From Humulus lupulus (lineage: Eukaryota; Streptophyta; Magnoliopsida; Rosales; Cannabaceae): DNA of 64,000 nt. The stretch lies in NCBI RefSeq assembly GCF_963169125.1, contig NC_084795.1, forward strand, positions 142,079,766-142,143,765, written 5' to 3'. Of this stretch, positions 22,291 through 35,228 are shown one piece after another. The first letter of the stretch is position 1, and every line of letters begins with the position of its first letter. The notes below the pieces were generated by a model, which worked only from the letters and a program-made list of their open reading frames with translations, was not told where the DNA came from and searched no databases. The translations under genes and the position numbers were made by a program.

Positions 22291-22619
22291 ACAATAATTT
22301 AACCTATCTATTTAATATTTAATTCTTATTTATAATTAATTTTAGTGAGTATTATTTTAATTGATTAGGTGCTTTGTAACATGTTATTTGGAAACAAACT
22401 TTTTATTTCTCAATATGTATAATACTTTTACAGAGATACAAAACTAAGTAGAATAGTCACTATCATCACTAATTACATCAACATCTACGAGCACACATTA
22501 TCAGTATCATAATCAGTAAGGTCGACAAGCAATTCAGCCTCATATTCTGCTTCTTCTACGCTGTCCGCCATATCATCTTCATCATCATTAATAAATCCAT
22601 CATCCTCCTGAACAACTGA

Positions 22620-24939
22620 AGAAGGTCAATGGGGCGTGTTGACTTGGGTCGCTAGTGCATCAGATTGCTGAACAACCAACTCTCAGAGATCCACAGTCAA
22701 AATAAAATTTGATGAGTTGGTGTCATGTACAACATCAACATCAGTAATCACATCTGAAGCGTCTGGAAAGTCCCAAACTTGCCAATGATTCACTTCTTGG
22801 ACAACTTTCCACTCTCGTCCTCTAACAAGATCATCGATGTAGAATACCTATTTCGCTTGGCTTGCTAGTATGAACGGTTCATCTTTATACTATTCACCGC
22901 TAACGTTGATACTAGTGATATTATTTTCAATAATTGTTTTCTTCTTCTTCTTCGGATCTGTATTGAACCACTTAGATCGAAATAGTGCAATCGAATAAGC
23001 ACCACTAAAAGACAACTGGAGTATTTCTTCAAGTGGTTCGTAATAGTTAAAACCTTCTGTTCCAGCAACATACACTCCACTATTTTGTGTAGTTCGATTT
23101 TGATCTCGATTGTATGAAACAAATCGAACTCTGTTCACTATACATGCTTGATAAGAGTAGGCCAATAGATCCAACCCAGATGCTAAAGCTAGCAATTCAT
23201 TAGCATGCTCTAATCACCTTCTTATGAAACCATGAACAAAACTCTTTCTTTTATATCAATTTATGATTAGTATCTAGATCTCTTTGTTGCACCTCAGTTA
23301 GGTGTTCCCTGTTAATTAATTAACAATGTCAAGATTGTGGGAGGAGTATATTGAACAAAGAAGAATGTGAAAATTAATGTTGTACTTACTCTAAATACAC
23401 TTAAGTTTCCGGTGAATTATCCAATATGAGCCACTGAGCTTTATTCTGAGTATTTTCGTCGAGGGGCCACGAGAATTCCCTTACTAAGTGGAGGACAATG
23501 AGATTCAAACATTGTGAGGTGTCGATTCACATACAGTGCATCTTCATTACGATCAGGCTGATTAAATTTTGTTTCCACAACTTTGAAATTCATTAAACAA
23601 AATGTCAAAGCCTCATCTGCAACATATCCTTCTGTTATAGACCCTTCAGGACGAGCTTTATTCTTGACATAGTTTTGTAATTTTTTTCACGTATCTTTCA
23701 AAAGGATACACCCACCTCATAAATACGGGTTCATCAAATTCTTTTTCCCTTCTATACTTATGATTACTCGGAAAGAATCGCCTATGACCGACATAAGATA
23801 TCTTACCAATCACTCGGATGGAAGTGGTGTCTTCATTGCAGGTTGGACATGCTTTGTATCCCTGCCTGCTCCAACCAGACAAGCTACTACGAGCAGGGAA
23901 ATCGTTAACTATCCACAAAAGGGCTGCACGCATCTTGAACAATTCATTCCTTGTTCCATCACTTGTGTCAACCCCGTTAGTCCACAATGGTTTTAACTCA
24001 TCCACTAAGGGTCTTAGAAATACATCCATGTCTTTACCCGGTGATTTTGGCCCAAAAATAAGGAGAATTAGCATAAAATACTCATATTTCATGCACATCC
24101 AGGGGGGAGATTATAGTTCGTCAAAATCACAGGCTACATGTTGTATGATAAGCTCATAATGCCAAAAGGATTAAACCCATCGACAGCCAAGCCTAGACAG
24201 ACATTTCATGGATCTTTTGAAAAATCAGGATGTGTGGCATCAAAGTCTTTCCATGCATACCCATCAATCGGATGATGCATCACCCCATCTTCTTTTGATC
24301 TCCCAGTATGAAGCCATAACATGTCATTAGTTGTATGTCTTGAATTGTACATTCACTTTAATCTTGGAGTCAACGAAAAGTAACGCATTACCTTGTGTGG
24401 AACATTTTTCCCCTTCTTCTTTTCATTGACCCATCAGCTACGCGCACACACATGACATGAATCTTTGCTAGCATACTCATTATAAAATAAACAACAATCA
24501 TATTTACAAACATATATTGATTGATATCCCAACCCTAACTTACTCAGCTTATTTTTGGCCTCGTAGTGTGTTGGAGGAATTTTATTATCCTTCAGAAATG
24601 CAAACTTTAGTAACTTCAACAATTCATCAAAGTAGTTGTTTGGCCACTTCCCCCTAACTTTCAAATGCATCAACTTCGCCAAAATTTTTAAGGATGATAT
24701 CCAATCACAACCCTGATACAACTTAGCCTCAATCTCATCGAAAAACCCTTGTCAAAGACATGAGCCTCCACCATATCTATAGTTTGTAGTTTAACATTGA
24801 GGCACCTCACACATGGACATTTAATTCTCGCTTCGCAGTCTACGTGTTCTTTTTCCATTTTCAAGAAGGCTTGGAGACCATTCCAATAAGCATCACAGTT
24901 ATGATTCCTTAATATCGTCCAACTCTTATCGATCGGCAT
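22620..24939 (-). pseudogene. CACTA TNP2-type transposase, broken
   Basis: Domains in order from 24939 down: transposase-associated domain (DKSWTILRNHNCDAYWNGL, CPCVRCLN), TNP2/Transposase_21 core (24720-23660, with LLWIVNDFPARSSLSGW and ACPTCNEDT), DUF4218-like piece (about 23600-23420, EFPWPLDENTQNK-like), DUF4216 (23195-22890, GTEGFNYYEPLEEILQLSF and ALFRSKWFNTDP), and a C-terminal tail to about 22620. Frameshifts and stops lie near 24690, 24430, 24100, 23650 and 22870, so no full protein can form. Start chosen at the ATG that opens the associated domain. Confidence 0.8.
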
Positions 24940-25058
24940 CTACGATAAAAGAATAAACAACAATTAAACATTATTGACTATGTGTGTGTGTGCCCTAATT
25001 CACATTTTCACTCCACTTCTAAAAGGGTAAAGAACCTATCCCATTCAGATGTGTAGTA

Positions 25059-26184
25059 TGTTAGGAAAATATAAATTGCCTCAATGGATATAGGTAAGAA
25101 TATTACAAATCTATGCAATAATATTACATTAAATATAGATTGATTAAATAATGTTACAACTCTATAACTGAAAATACAAATAAACAAAATAGAAGAAGAA
25201 GAAGAGAAGAAGAATGGAATAGTGAAAAATACAACTCTAAGCAAAAGATTACAAATAAAGTAAAAGTGTTTGGAACAAAAGAAGAGATGATTACAACTCT
25301 AAACAAAATTACAAGTAAATAAAACAAGAGGAATGAGAAGAAAAGAAATAGAGGAAATTGTAAGAACAAAACAAAGAAAACTCTCACTTACACAACCTAA
25401 GTGAAGAGTGTTGGCAATCACCAACTTGAACAAGGTATAAAACCTTTGTCCAAAGCTTATTTCCCCCTAACTCAAGCACTAAGGGATCTCTCTCAGATAT
25501 TGGAAATGCTTTCTGGAATTATCAAGCCTCAAGGTGTTTCTAGCCAAGTGCTCTAATTGATAGAAATGTTGTATCTTACAAGTGAGCTATAGGCTCCTAT
25601 TTATAGAGTTTAGAGACACCCTTTGAATTTCAAATTCCACCAACCCACATGTCTGTTACCAATATTTAATTGGATTAATATGGAATTAAAAAGGAGATTT
25701 GGGAATTATTTTGGTTTTTTGAGCTGTTCAACAAAGATTGAAAAATCTGAAAAATTGGTCAGTTTTTGGCTTGTGGCCGTGGCCACCAACATTCAGTGGC
25801 CGCGGCCACCAACCAATTTCAGCACTTAAAAATGTGCTGTTTTTCCAAACAGTTCCAAATCCTCCCAAATGATTTTGTAACTCCCAAAACACATTATTGG
25901 GGTTAAAATCATATCTCTAACAGCCATATCACATATGACTTTATGAAATTCATCTCAATATTGTGTAATAACAAATTTACACAATAAAGGGTAATATTTG
26001 GAAGTTACAAATTTGTAACACCAAATATGTTACATTATTTGGATATATCTCATATATCTAAATATTGTAACTCTCTATTATATGTTACAATATGTGACAC
26101 ACTTTGTCACATTTATTTAATCTAAAACATTATATTATAATATAATATAATATAATATTACATTATATTTAAAATAATATAACA
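25059..26184 (-). repeat. Copia-2 3' LTR (1126 bp)
   Basis: On minus it begins TGTTATATTATTTT at 26184, after the purine tract CTAGTGGGGGAA, and ends TTTTCCTAACA at 25059. TATAAATA (minus) lies at 25605-25598. A GC-rich palindromic stretch with TGGCCGCGGCCA lies at about 25770-25812. A GAAGAAGAAGAG simple repeat is at 25185-25215. Confidence 0.85.
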
Positions 26185-26792
26185 TTCCCCCACTAGATTA
26201 AATAGTTATCTATTGTAACACTTATTTAATCAATCATTATATTTTGAAATATAACATATCCCCCACTTGATTAAATAAGAACCCTCTTATAGGAGTCATT
26301 GCATTAGTGCATAAAGCAAAGTATTTTTCAACTTGAACTTTACTATAGTGTAATTATCATAAAATTTGTCGAAAAATTAGGTTGCACTAGGCATTGAACC
26401 ATCTTTTCATGATAACAAATCGGTGATAACACACGCACCTTTGCGATGTTCACTTGAGACCTCTATGTCTCGCTTTGCACCGTTAATGGCCATGTGCACT
26501 TTCCATTCATGGACATTCTCGAGAATACTCCCAATTCTCATGAGAGGCGGCACCACCCCTAGGTCCATATAGGTAGAATTCTTACAGTATTTTGTTACCA
26601 AAAATACTTGTCTTTACAAGACTGAATTCTATTAAAAAACCTTTCGGTTTTAACCCTCCACTTGGTAACACACAAGTACTCAATATCTCAGATGGGACTT
26701 GTTTTGAGTACAACTAATATTCACTTGATTGACTTGTTATTACCTATTGAACATAACACTAGTTGAATAACTAGTGTTAAGATAGGTTACCA
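26185..26792 (-). other. Copia-2 spacer between RNase H and 3' LTR, with doubled purine tract
   Basis: Non-coding leader to the 3' LTR. The purine tract with LTR-like start occurs twice: AAGTGGGGGATATGTTATATTT (split by a few bases, near 26270-26250) and AGTGGGGGAATGTTATATTA (near 26195-26175), about 75-85 bases apart. Confidence 0.65.
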
Positions 26793-27740
26793 TCAATCGT
26801 GAATCTCTTTAGGGAGTTTAAGTCCCATCCCTCGAGATGATGCAACCACTAAATCCCTTGTTAGTGGCTTAGTGAAAGGATCCGCTAGATTTTCACTTGT
26901 TCTCACATAGGATATTGAGATGACTCCTCTTTGAATCAATTCTCTTACATATCCATGTCTTAGAATAATATGTCTAGACTTCCCATTATAGACTCCGCTG
27001 TATGCTCTAGCCAATGTCACTTGGATATCACAATGTATCGATATCGTAGATACATTATCTTTGATTAGGGGAATCTCTATCAACAGATCCCTTAACCATT
27101 CGGCCTCTTTGCCAGTAGCAGCTAGAGCTATGAACTCTGCTTCCATAGTGGAATGAGATATACAGGTTTGTTTCTTGGAATCCCAAGTAATTGCACCTCC
27201 ACCAAGTGTAAATACCCAACCAGTTGTGGACAAGTTGTCCCCAAGATTGGATATCCAACTTGCATCTGTATATCCTTCTAATATCGAAGGAAATTTGGAG
27301 TAGTGAATGCTTAGTCCTTTGGTTTTCTTAAGATAACCTAGGACTCTTCCAATTGCCTTCCAGTGATCCACACTTGGATTACTTGTAAACCTACTAAGTT
27401 TACTTACCGCAAATGCTATATCAGGTTTAGTACACTGGGCAGCGTACATTAGACTCCCTATAGCACTAGCGTACTCCAATTGATCCACCGCTCTTCCTTT
27501 ATTCTTCTCTAGTTTTACACTATGATCGAATGGAGTATTGGCATCTTTAACCTTGAGATGGTTAAATTTGTTCAATACTTTCTCAACATAATGGGCTTGC
27601 CCTAACGCAAAACCCCCACTATGTTTCTTTACTTTGATACCGAGTATGATATCAACTTCTCCAAGATCTTTCATCTTGAAGGTTGATGATAGAAACCTCT
27701 TCGTTTCTTCTATCCCTTTCATGCTATTACTTAGAATAGG
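26793..27740 (-). pseudogene. Copia-2 reverse transcriptase tail and RNase H
   Basis: Open for about 316 residues. The N-terminal part continues the palm and thumb of Copia reverse transcriptase ([19 protein letters not shown]), followed by RNase H motifs ([53 protein letters not shown]). It is the direct continuation of the segment ending at 32361, which stops just after the YVDD box. The cause of the break is the solo LTR insertion with CATGT on both sides. No stop lies within this part. Confidence 0.9.
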
Positions 27741-27745
27741 CATGT

Positions 27746-30700
27746 TGTAACGCCCTGGTTACCCCAGAACCGTTACGGTGAACGATGAACCGGAAATTTG
27801 ACTCGCTACCCGAGTCCTTTGGTTAAAACGTGTTCTAAGTATCATTTACAGGTTAAGGTGAAAACCAACAAAAAAGAAAGGATATGTTTTATTTAATACA
27901 TAAAACTATTCATGGGCCACAAGAACATTTACAAGTTATTTACAACTCAAAAAGGTCAGTACTATTCCAAAATTTCAAACATGTCGACCTAAGCGGAAAA
28001 AATAGTGTAAACCCCCTAGTTCCTTTGAGAACTCCTTGGCCGTGGTGGTCAAGCGGTCGCATATGTACACATCACCACCTAAGCTCTCCACTCAAGGCCG
28101 GGTGAGCTTTTCTTTCCCTTTACCTGCACCACATAGCACCCATGAACAAAAGCCCAGCAAGAAAACATAGTATTGTATATAAACATCATCAAATGATTAT
28201 CATTATAATCGCACAGAGCTCACAGCTTTCAAACAGATGAGTGAATATCACTTGAGGTTCTGGTAAACCATACTGAATGACTGACAAGCTAATCACTAAT
28301 TTAATCAGAAATGTGGCTGCTAGGTAAGCCACTAGCCTTAAACATATGAGATAATATTTATCGAACTTGAGGTCGGTCTGGCATTAATGCTCTTTGAGTC
28401 ATCCAATGCAGAAAGTCGATTAGATCTAAGCTTTATTGGCTTGTGCTAAACACTCACCAAGGCCATCCTGACTAATGAGTCAGCACTATGTGACCAGTTC
28501 CCAGTACCACTGCCGAACCTGACTAATAAGTCACAGCTTCACAGTTGACACTAGCACCTTTGACAAATCTCACTAATGAGTTAGTACCATGCACAAGTGA
28601 ACAAGATTTGCTAAACATTCGATAATCAATCCATGTCCACATTTACACAATCAACACGCCTCAAGAATCATCATGCGTGTCACATATGGGGTGCAGTTCT
28701 CTTTCCTCTGGTTCGAGCGAGAAATAATAATAAGAATGACTCCTGAGAATGATCAACCTTTGCTTCCTTAGCAGTCACCTAATCACAACCAATTATAACC
28801 TCAATTAATGAGAATCAACATGGATAGGGTTTTAACCTAAGCACCACTCTCGGGACCTTGAAACATGCCCACACGGTGAGTAGATTTGATCCCGGGCCTT
28901 AAGGATTGGAACCTCAAGTAAAAAACCCTTAAAAACACTCAAAACGGGACTTTGAAGGAACAGAGTAGCACTACAACGCTCAACCCGTAGCACCCCAGCG
29001 CTATACTCAGAACCCCCAACATGCCCATCTTCCTCCTGAGTAGCGCTGTAGCGCCCAAAGGTGGGTGCTATAGCGCTACCTCCATCACTGGAATGCCCTG
29101 AAACACCCTTCTTCATCTCCTTTGATTCCCACCTGATTCCAAAGCTTCCGAAACCCATTTTTGATGCCAAATGAACCCAAAAACCATCCTAACATACCCT
29201 AAACATCCCAACCATAGGAACCCTAGCCAAAACTCCCAACAAAACCAAAGTCTCAACCTAGAAATCACAGCTGCAAAACAAAGCTAAAACAGAGCAAACC
29301 AGGGAATTCTATGGTTAGAAACTTACACAAAACTCAGCTTATGAAGCCCTTCAATGGAGGAACACACTGTAACGCCCTACTTCCTTAGAGCCGTTACTAA
29401 GTGAGTTTTAAGACAAAACAGTGTGCAATGAACTCGCTAACCGAGGTTTTGAAACAAAAGTGTGACTAATTAAAAGTTAGGGCTGTAATCTTTGAAAATG
29501 CGACGTTTCATTAAAAAGCTTCTAGTATTAAACACTTGGGATCCCAAAATAAGGTTTGAAAACTATTTACATATTGAAATAAGTTTACAGTTGTTTAATC
29601 ATAAAATCATAGATTATTACAGCCATTTTCGAATAAACCCCCAACCAAAGCAGTCGGGCAGGCCAAACATGTACGCGCCGCTTCACGCTCTCCGTACTCA
29701 TGGTTGGTTGACTCAGTCATTGCCCTTACCTGCAACACAGAGCACCCGTGAGCCGAAGCCCAGCAAGAAAACTCATGCAGAACATAACATATGCAATGTA
29801 TACAGTTTATCATAACAGATAATCCACAAATAAACAAGTCAACCATTAGACTAAGCAAACACGGCCATGCCGCCCCAGAAACCTTACCAAAGCCCTGGGG
29901 TATCGGTTCTCACCGCAAGGATAACTCATGTATCCACCGGGCCCCGCCCTGACTATAGCATCCCATGTGCTAGGTGTTACTTTTGGCTCCGCTGCCGTAC
30001 CCGGCCTACGCCGCACTCGGCCCTTGCCGTTCATTTCATTACAAACATATATAACATAAATCAAGCAACATTCAAACATATGCCAATTTATTTTAAATCT
30101 GCACCCTAACATGTGATGCAATATGGGGCCATGCCCGGCAATCATCTCATCATGCAACATGCAATATAGGGCCATGCCCGACAATCACACTATGGGTCCA
30201 CGCCCTATCCTACGGGTGTTATAGTTTTCTTACCTATATTCCGAGCCTCCTGATGCACTCACGCCGCGAGCACGGTCCCCTAGCACGAGCCTCTCCAATA
30301 ACCTAGTCACAACACACAAGAAACATCCCTCAACACTAACCAAATCAAAGACCGCTTCCCGGGACCAATCCCACACTCTCGGGACTCCCAAATCCCTAAA
30401 ACAATTCATCGGAAACACCCCCCGAACCCCCGGAGCAAAAGCTCAAAAATGCAAATTTCCAACCCCTGAAAATGGCCTAGCGCCGTGGCGCTGCCCTATA
30501 GCGCCGCGGTGCCCAGGAAGACAGAAAGCCACCCTCGCCTGGACACAGCCTCGCGCCGCGGCGCCCAAGAACAGGGCCGCGGCGCTCCTTCGCGAACCCA
30601 GAAAACTGGGTTTTCTCTTGCGTTTCCACCGAGCTAAAACCTTCCCAAATCAAACCAAACCAATATCTAAACCCCAAAACTCAATTCCAAGCTTCATATG

Positions 30701-32355
30701 AACAACTTAACAACCTATAGGCACTAGATACAAGGCCAAAACATCAACACACTCAAGAATCCACCCCTTGATTCCCATTTTCAGCAACTCAAACCAAAAA
30801 CTCAAACACACTAACTCAAGCTCTAGATTTTACAAATCAAAACAGAAATCAAAACTTAAATGTGTATAAAACCCTTACCTCAAATGGAGAACCCACACAA
30901 AGTCCTTGATCTCCTCCTAGACTCCCACTTCTCCTTCTCTTCTTCTTCTTGCCCTAACTTCTTTCTCCTTCTCTTTCTTCTCTTCAATTTCTATCAAGCC
31001 TCAAGTGACATAAATGCCCAAACCGTATACCCCTAAATCCCAGCTGCAAAATGCCTATAACCCTTGCCAAAAGACCATTTTACCCTTTCCTACTAATCCT
31101 CCTTGGCTAAACCTCAAAGGGCACTTAAGTCATTACACTTCATTCCAATTCTATCACTTTTTACCTTAAAACTTGTTACCCACAGCAGTAACTAATGGTT
31201 ACCCAGGTTACTAAATCTCCAATAACCATTTCCCGCTAAATCTCAACTTAACCATAAAATTCCCAAAGTACCCCTAGGCTCCTCCCGAGCCGGGTATAGA
31301 AATCCCGTTGTGACTCTTAAGTTAACTAGCTCTCTAGGACCGTCTCGGCACGTGCATCACAATAATAAAACCACACCCACGTGGTACAATTCACAGAATA
31401 CAATTATCACATACCAACACAGTTATGCCCAACATAGCCAAAATTACAATTACGCCCTTCTAACACGATCCGGGCCTACATGCATACTAGTAAACATAGC
31501 CATGCACTCAGTTAAACAAATAGCCAAATAACATGCTTTGAATCATAACCATGCATTTAACTCATAAAATCACACATAAATCCCAACCTGCCCTCCTGGC
31601 ACACTAATCAAGGCCCTTAAGCCTTATTAGCTAATTTGGGTCGTTACACAAACTCCCAAACTACCAAGGCTTGCTTCCCAAGCTTAAATCCTCAATATTG
31701 ATTCAAAAATCACAAAGAAAACTGAGAGGAAGATGGTACGGGAAAGCTCTCAAACATGCTCTGTTTTTCTACCTCTATCTCAGCCAAAAATGGCTTATAT
31801 CTATCCTAGGGGTGAAATGACCACTTTACTGCTAGGTCAATTTAAAGTTTCGAAAGGCTCCCAAGGGCATATCTGGCATTTTCCACCTATCTCGTTAATC
31901 ATAATTAACGCTCTCCAATTCCCGTTATTCCCGATAATCTCAAACACCAATAATTCACATCCCGTTACCCTCTAATACCCGATAACGCTCTAATCATTAA
32001 AAACACCCCGAGACTCAACCCGAGCCCCGATCTTAAACCTGTTGTGACTAGACCGCTAATCAACATTCCAAGATCGTCTCATGCGAAATGGCTCGAACAA
32101 ACCCACATTATAATGTGGTCTCAACATATATCACCAACATGCATACAAATATACAATTTTACCCTCAACGGGCCAAATTACCATCACACCCCTATAATTA
32201 AAAATGTGGACCCACATGCATACATTTAACATCATATTATAATATAATTCACGTACACATGCATAATATCATTTAATGGCATAATTAAACAAGTATGGCC
32301 CTCCCGGCCTACTAATCCCGCCATTAAACCACATCGGAAGATTCGGGGCATTACA
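27746..32355 (-). mobile_element. Solo LTR in Copia-2 (itself interrupted), TSD CATGT
   Basis: Starts TGTAACGCCC at 27746 and ends GGGGCATTACA at 32355, flanked by CATGT (27741-27745 and 32356-32360). Removing the inner insert leaves about 2.33 kb. Read on minus it begins TGTAATGCCCCGAATCTTCC and contains GGCCGGGAGGGCC, features I associate with long LTRs of plant Ty3/Gypsy chromoviruses (Tekay-like). No protein-coding domain is present. It contains three TGACT-N4-AGTCA motifs (28469, 28520, 28570) and a GC-rich AGCGCT module (28980-29085). The lineage is inference; TG...CA ends plus the 5-bp duplication are seen. Confidence 0.8.
29368..31648 (-). mobile_element. Solo LTR nested in the previous solo LTR
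   Basis: Starts TGTAACGCCCTACTTCC at 29368 and ends TTTGGGTCGTTACA at 31648, 2281 bases. The flanks CACAC (29363-29367) and CAAAC (31649-31653) are a 5-bp duplication with one change. On minus it begins TGTAACGACCCAAATTAGC. It shares the block CCGAAGCCCAGCAAGAAAAC with the other two solo LTRs, so all three are relatives. A GC-rich module with GCGCCGCGGCGC lies at 30478-30600. A tandem GGCCATGCCCG word recurs at 30125-30200. No coding capacity. Confidence 0.75.
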
Positions 32356-32360
32356 CATGT

Positions 32361-35201
32361 CATCCACATATAAGCAAACAATGATCACATATCCCTTACA
32401 AGTTTTGGAATACAAACACTTGTCTCCATTGTTATGTCTAAACCAATTAGACATGATGGCTTGATCAAATTTCTCATGCCATTGCTTAGGAGCTTGTTTC
32501 AATCCATATAAGGATTTTACAAGTCTACAAACTTTATGTTTTGGTAGGACAAACCCTTCGGGTTGTTCCATATAGACCTCCTCATTGTGGTCACCATTAA
32601 GGAATGTCGTTTTGACATCCATTTGATGAACATACAAGTTGTGTATGGAAGCTAAAGCGAAAAAAATTCTTATAGAATTTGTTCTTGCAATAAGTGCATA
32701 GGTATCGAAATAATCGATACCCTCTTTTTGCCTAAACCCTTTAGCTACTAATCTAGCTTTAAAGGTTTGGATAGTGCCGTCAGTGTGGTATTTTCTCCTA
32801 AATACCCACTTACACCAAATTGTCTTAGACCCCAGTGGGAGGTCTACCAATTCCCAAGTGTAATTGGAAAGAATGGAATCCATCTCATCATTGATGGCTT
32901 CTTTCCAAAATGCACTATCTCTCGATTGCATAGCTTCTCTATAAGTCTTAGGATCATCCTCAACGAGAAGTACAATAGGAATTTTCCAAATGACTTCCTC
33001 TTTATTTCCTTCTACCATGTAGAATGAAATTCGTTGAGAATCTATCTCATCCACTACTAGACTTTTATGATTTTTAAGCCTTTGACTTCTTCTAGGTTCA
33101 AAGGGTTGCTTTACATCCTTTTGAGAATTCTCCTCTTGAGAATCAACTTTGGATGTAGAAGCTTGAGAATTGTTCTCATATAACAAATTCTCCTTTAGAG
33201 ATGTTGAAGCTTGAGAATTGTTGTCACATAACATATTCTCAAAAAATTCAACTTCTTTAGATTCAATCACAATATTAGACTCTAAGTCTAACAGCCTATA
33301 AGCTTTACTATTGTTGGCATAACCAACAAAAGCACACTTTATGGCTCTTGAACCTAACTTTGTTCTATTAGGTTCATTTTTCTTGCAATATGCAAGATAC
33401 CCCCATTGTGTTGTGGTGTATAAGGTGCAGTGCACTCATGAATTATACCATTTTCTTCACAAAATGTATTGAATTCATTAGAGAAGTACTCTCCTCCTCT
33501 ATCACTTCTTAGCACCTTAATCTTTTTATTTAGTTGACTTTCAACTTCTAATTTATACAATTTAAAAGCATCAAAAGTTTCATCTTTATGCTTTAAAAGA
33601 AACACATAAGTATATCTATTCAAATCATCTATAAAAGTAAGAAAATACCTTTTACCACCTCTAGTTAAAACACTATTTAATTCACAAAGATCACTATGGA
33701 TTAAATCTAGTAAATTAGATGATCTTTCTACACTAGGAAAAGGTTTCTTAATCATTTTTGCCTTAACACATGTTTCACATTTACCATAGTTTTTAATATT
33801 GCATGCAATCATACCACATTTTACTACTCTTTTCATGGTAGAAAAACCTATATGCGATAGTCTAAGATGCCACAAAAATAAAGAATCATACTCAATAATA
33901 TAGGCGAAATTAGCATTTTTATTGATAACATTAAAAGTTACATTATTGGTGCACAATTTAACCATTCCCTCACAAGAGTACCCTTTTCCTAAGAATACAT
34001 TTGATTTGGTAAGTATAAGTTTAATGGACTCAAAAACGGCTTTAATGCCGGACTTGCCAAGCAAATCATCACTTACCAAGTTTCTACTCATTTCGGGAAC
34101 GTAAAGTACATTCACTAATGTAACTTTCTTGCCGGAGGTGAAGTAGACTTCAATAGTACCTTTGCCAAGTACCTTGGATTTGCCCTCATTGCCCATTTGA
34201 ATCTCATGGTTGCCCTTTGAATCTTCAAAGGTCTTGAACAATGATTTGTCATAGGTGACATGGACGGTGGCACATGTATCATACCACCATCCTTTCACCT
34301 TGCCTTGGACCGCATTCACCTCACTAAGGGTAGCAACTATGTTTTCCTCTTGAGTTGCATTCACCTTAGGTCCTTGTTGGTCTTTTCTATGTCTACACTC
34401 TCTAGCATAGTGACCCTTTTTCCCACACACAAAGCAAGGACCTTTCCCACCCTTAAACTTGTTTGGGTTGGTTTTTGGACCCAAAGGATTCTCGTTACCC
34501 TTTTTCCCTTTGTTTTTGGGATGTTTTGGTTGTGACACCGCATTTTCTTTGGAAGTCTCTCCATTAGACCCCTCCATAAGTTTATCTCTACATATCGATT
34601 CCTATTCGATTCGAATATGTTTTTGGATTTCCTCCAAAGAATAATCCTCATCTTTATAAAGGATTCTTTTCCTATAGCTCTTCCAAGTTGGTGGTAATTT
34701 AGCCACTATAGCACCAACTTGAAAGGCCTCGGGAAGCTCAATCTTTAGCACTTTCAATTTTTTAACAATTATTTGCAATTCATGAATTTGAGGAAGAATA
34801 GGTTTATCACCAAAAAAATTTAAATCGAAGTATTGAGAAATCAAAAACTTTTTGGTACTTTCCTCTTCCGCCTTAAACTTTTTCTCAAGTGCATCACATA
34901 TCTCCTTGGCCGATTTGGTCTCGGTGTAGAGGTCATAGAGCCTATCGGATAGGGTGTTGAGGATATGACCCCTACAAAGGAGATTGTCCTCCTCCCTCTT
35001 CCTTCTCTTCTCCACCTCCTCGGGAGTGTCTTTGTCGGATGGCTCGGCTAGAGGTGCCAAGGAAGACTCAAGGATGTAGGCGATTTTGAGAGTGGTTAAA
35101 AGAAACCTCACCTTGTCTTGCCACCTAGTAAAATTGGATCCATCAAACCTATCCAATCTCACTAGGTCTTGGTTCATGATCTTGATTGTCTCCCCTTCCA
35201 T
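32361..35201 (-). pseudogene. Copia-2 gag, protease, integrase and N-terminal reverse transcriptase
   Basis: From ATG 35201 (MEGETIKIMNQDLVRLD): UBN2-type gag, zinc knuckle [17 protein letters not shown] (about 34430), protease [16 protein letters not shown] (about 34260), GAG-pre-integrase HLRLSHIGF, integrase start HSDLCELN and [12 protein letters not shown], then reverse transcriptase to VCLYVDDM (32361). Lesions: an in-frame TAG at 34602-34604 in gag, and a junction near 33400, where sequence jumps from TPQHNG straight to [10 protein letters not shown]. That jump deletes the integrase segment that carries the catalytic Glu. The protease uses DTC where most have DTG or DSG; this may be a lineage variant. 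Reverse transcriptase up to the YVDD box is open. Confidence 0.9.
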
Positions 35202-35228
35202 TGAAACAAAAAGGGATAAGCTTTTGAA

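Larger units (their letters stand above)
19949..25058. mobile_element. CACTA (En/Spm-like) transposon, left part, interrupted by Copia-2
   Basis: Left terminus CACTACAACAAAAAGGG at 19949, followed by subterminal GTCGCCCCT words (19975, 20101, 20122, 20396). Two broken transposon genes follow on -: a Ptta/En/Spm-type protein (20641-22290) and a TNP2-type transposase (about 22620-24939). No right terminus is seen before Copia-2 begins at 25059, so the other end must lie beyond the window. Confidence 0.8.

Noticed and set aside
28832..31975. Several ORFs of 60-112 codons in the solo LTRs
   Set aside because: No domain, overlapping on both strands, and not kept between the three related LTRs.
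27746..32355. DNA transposon with TGTAA(C/T)GCCC inverted ends
   Set aside because: Short inverted ends are also TG...CA LTR tips. The 5-bp duplications, size and shared inner blocks fit solo LTRs better.
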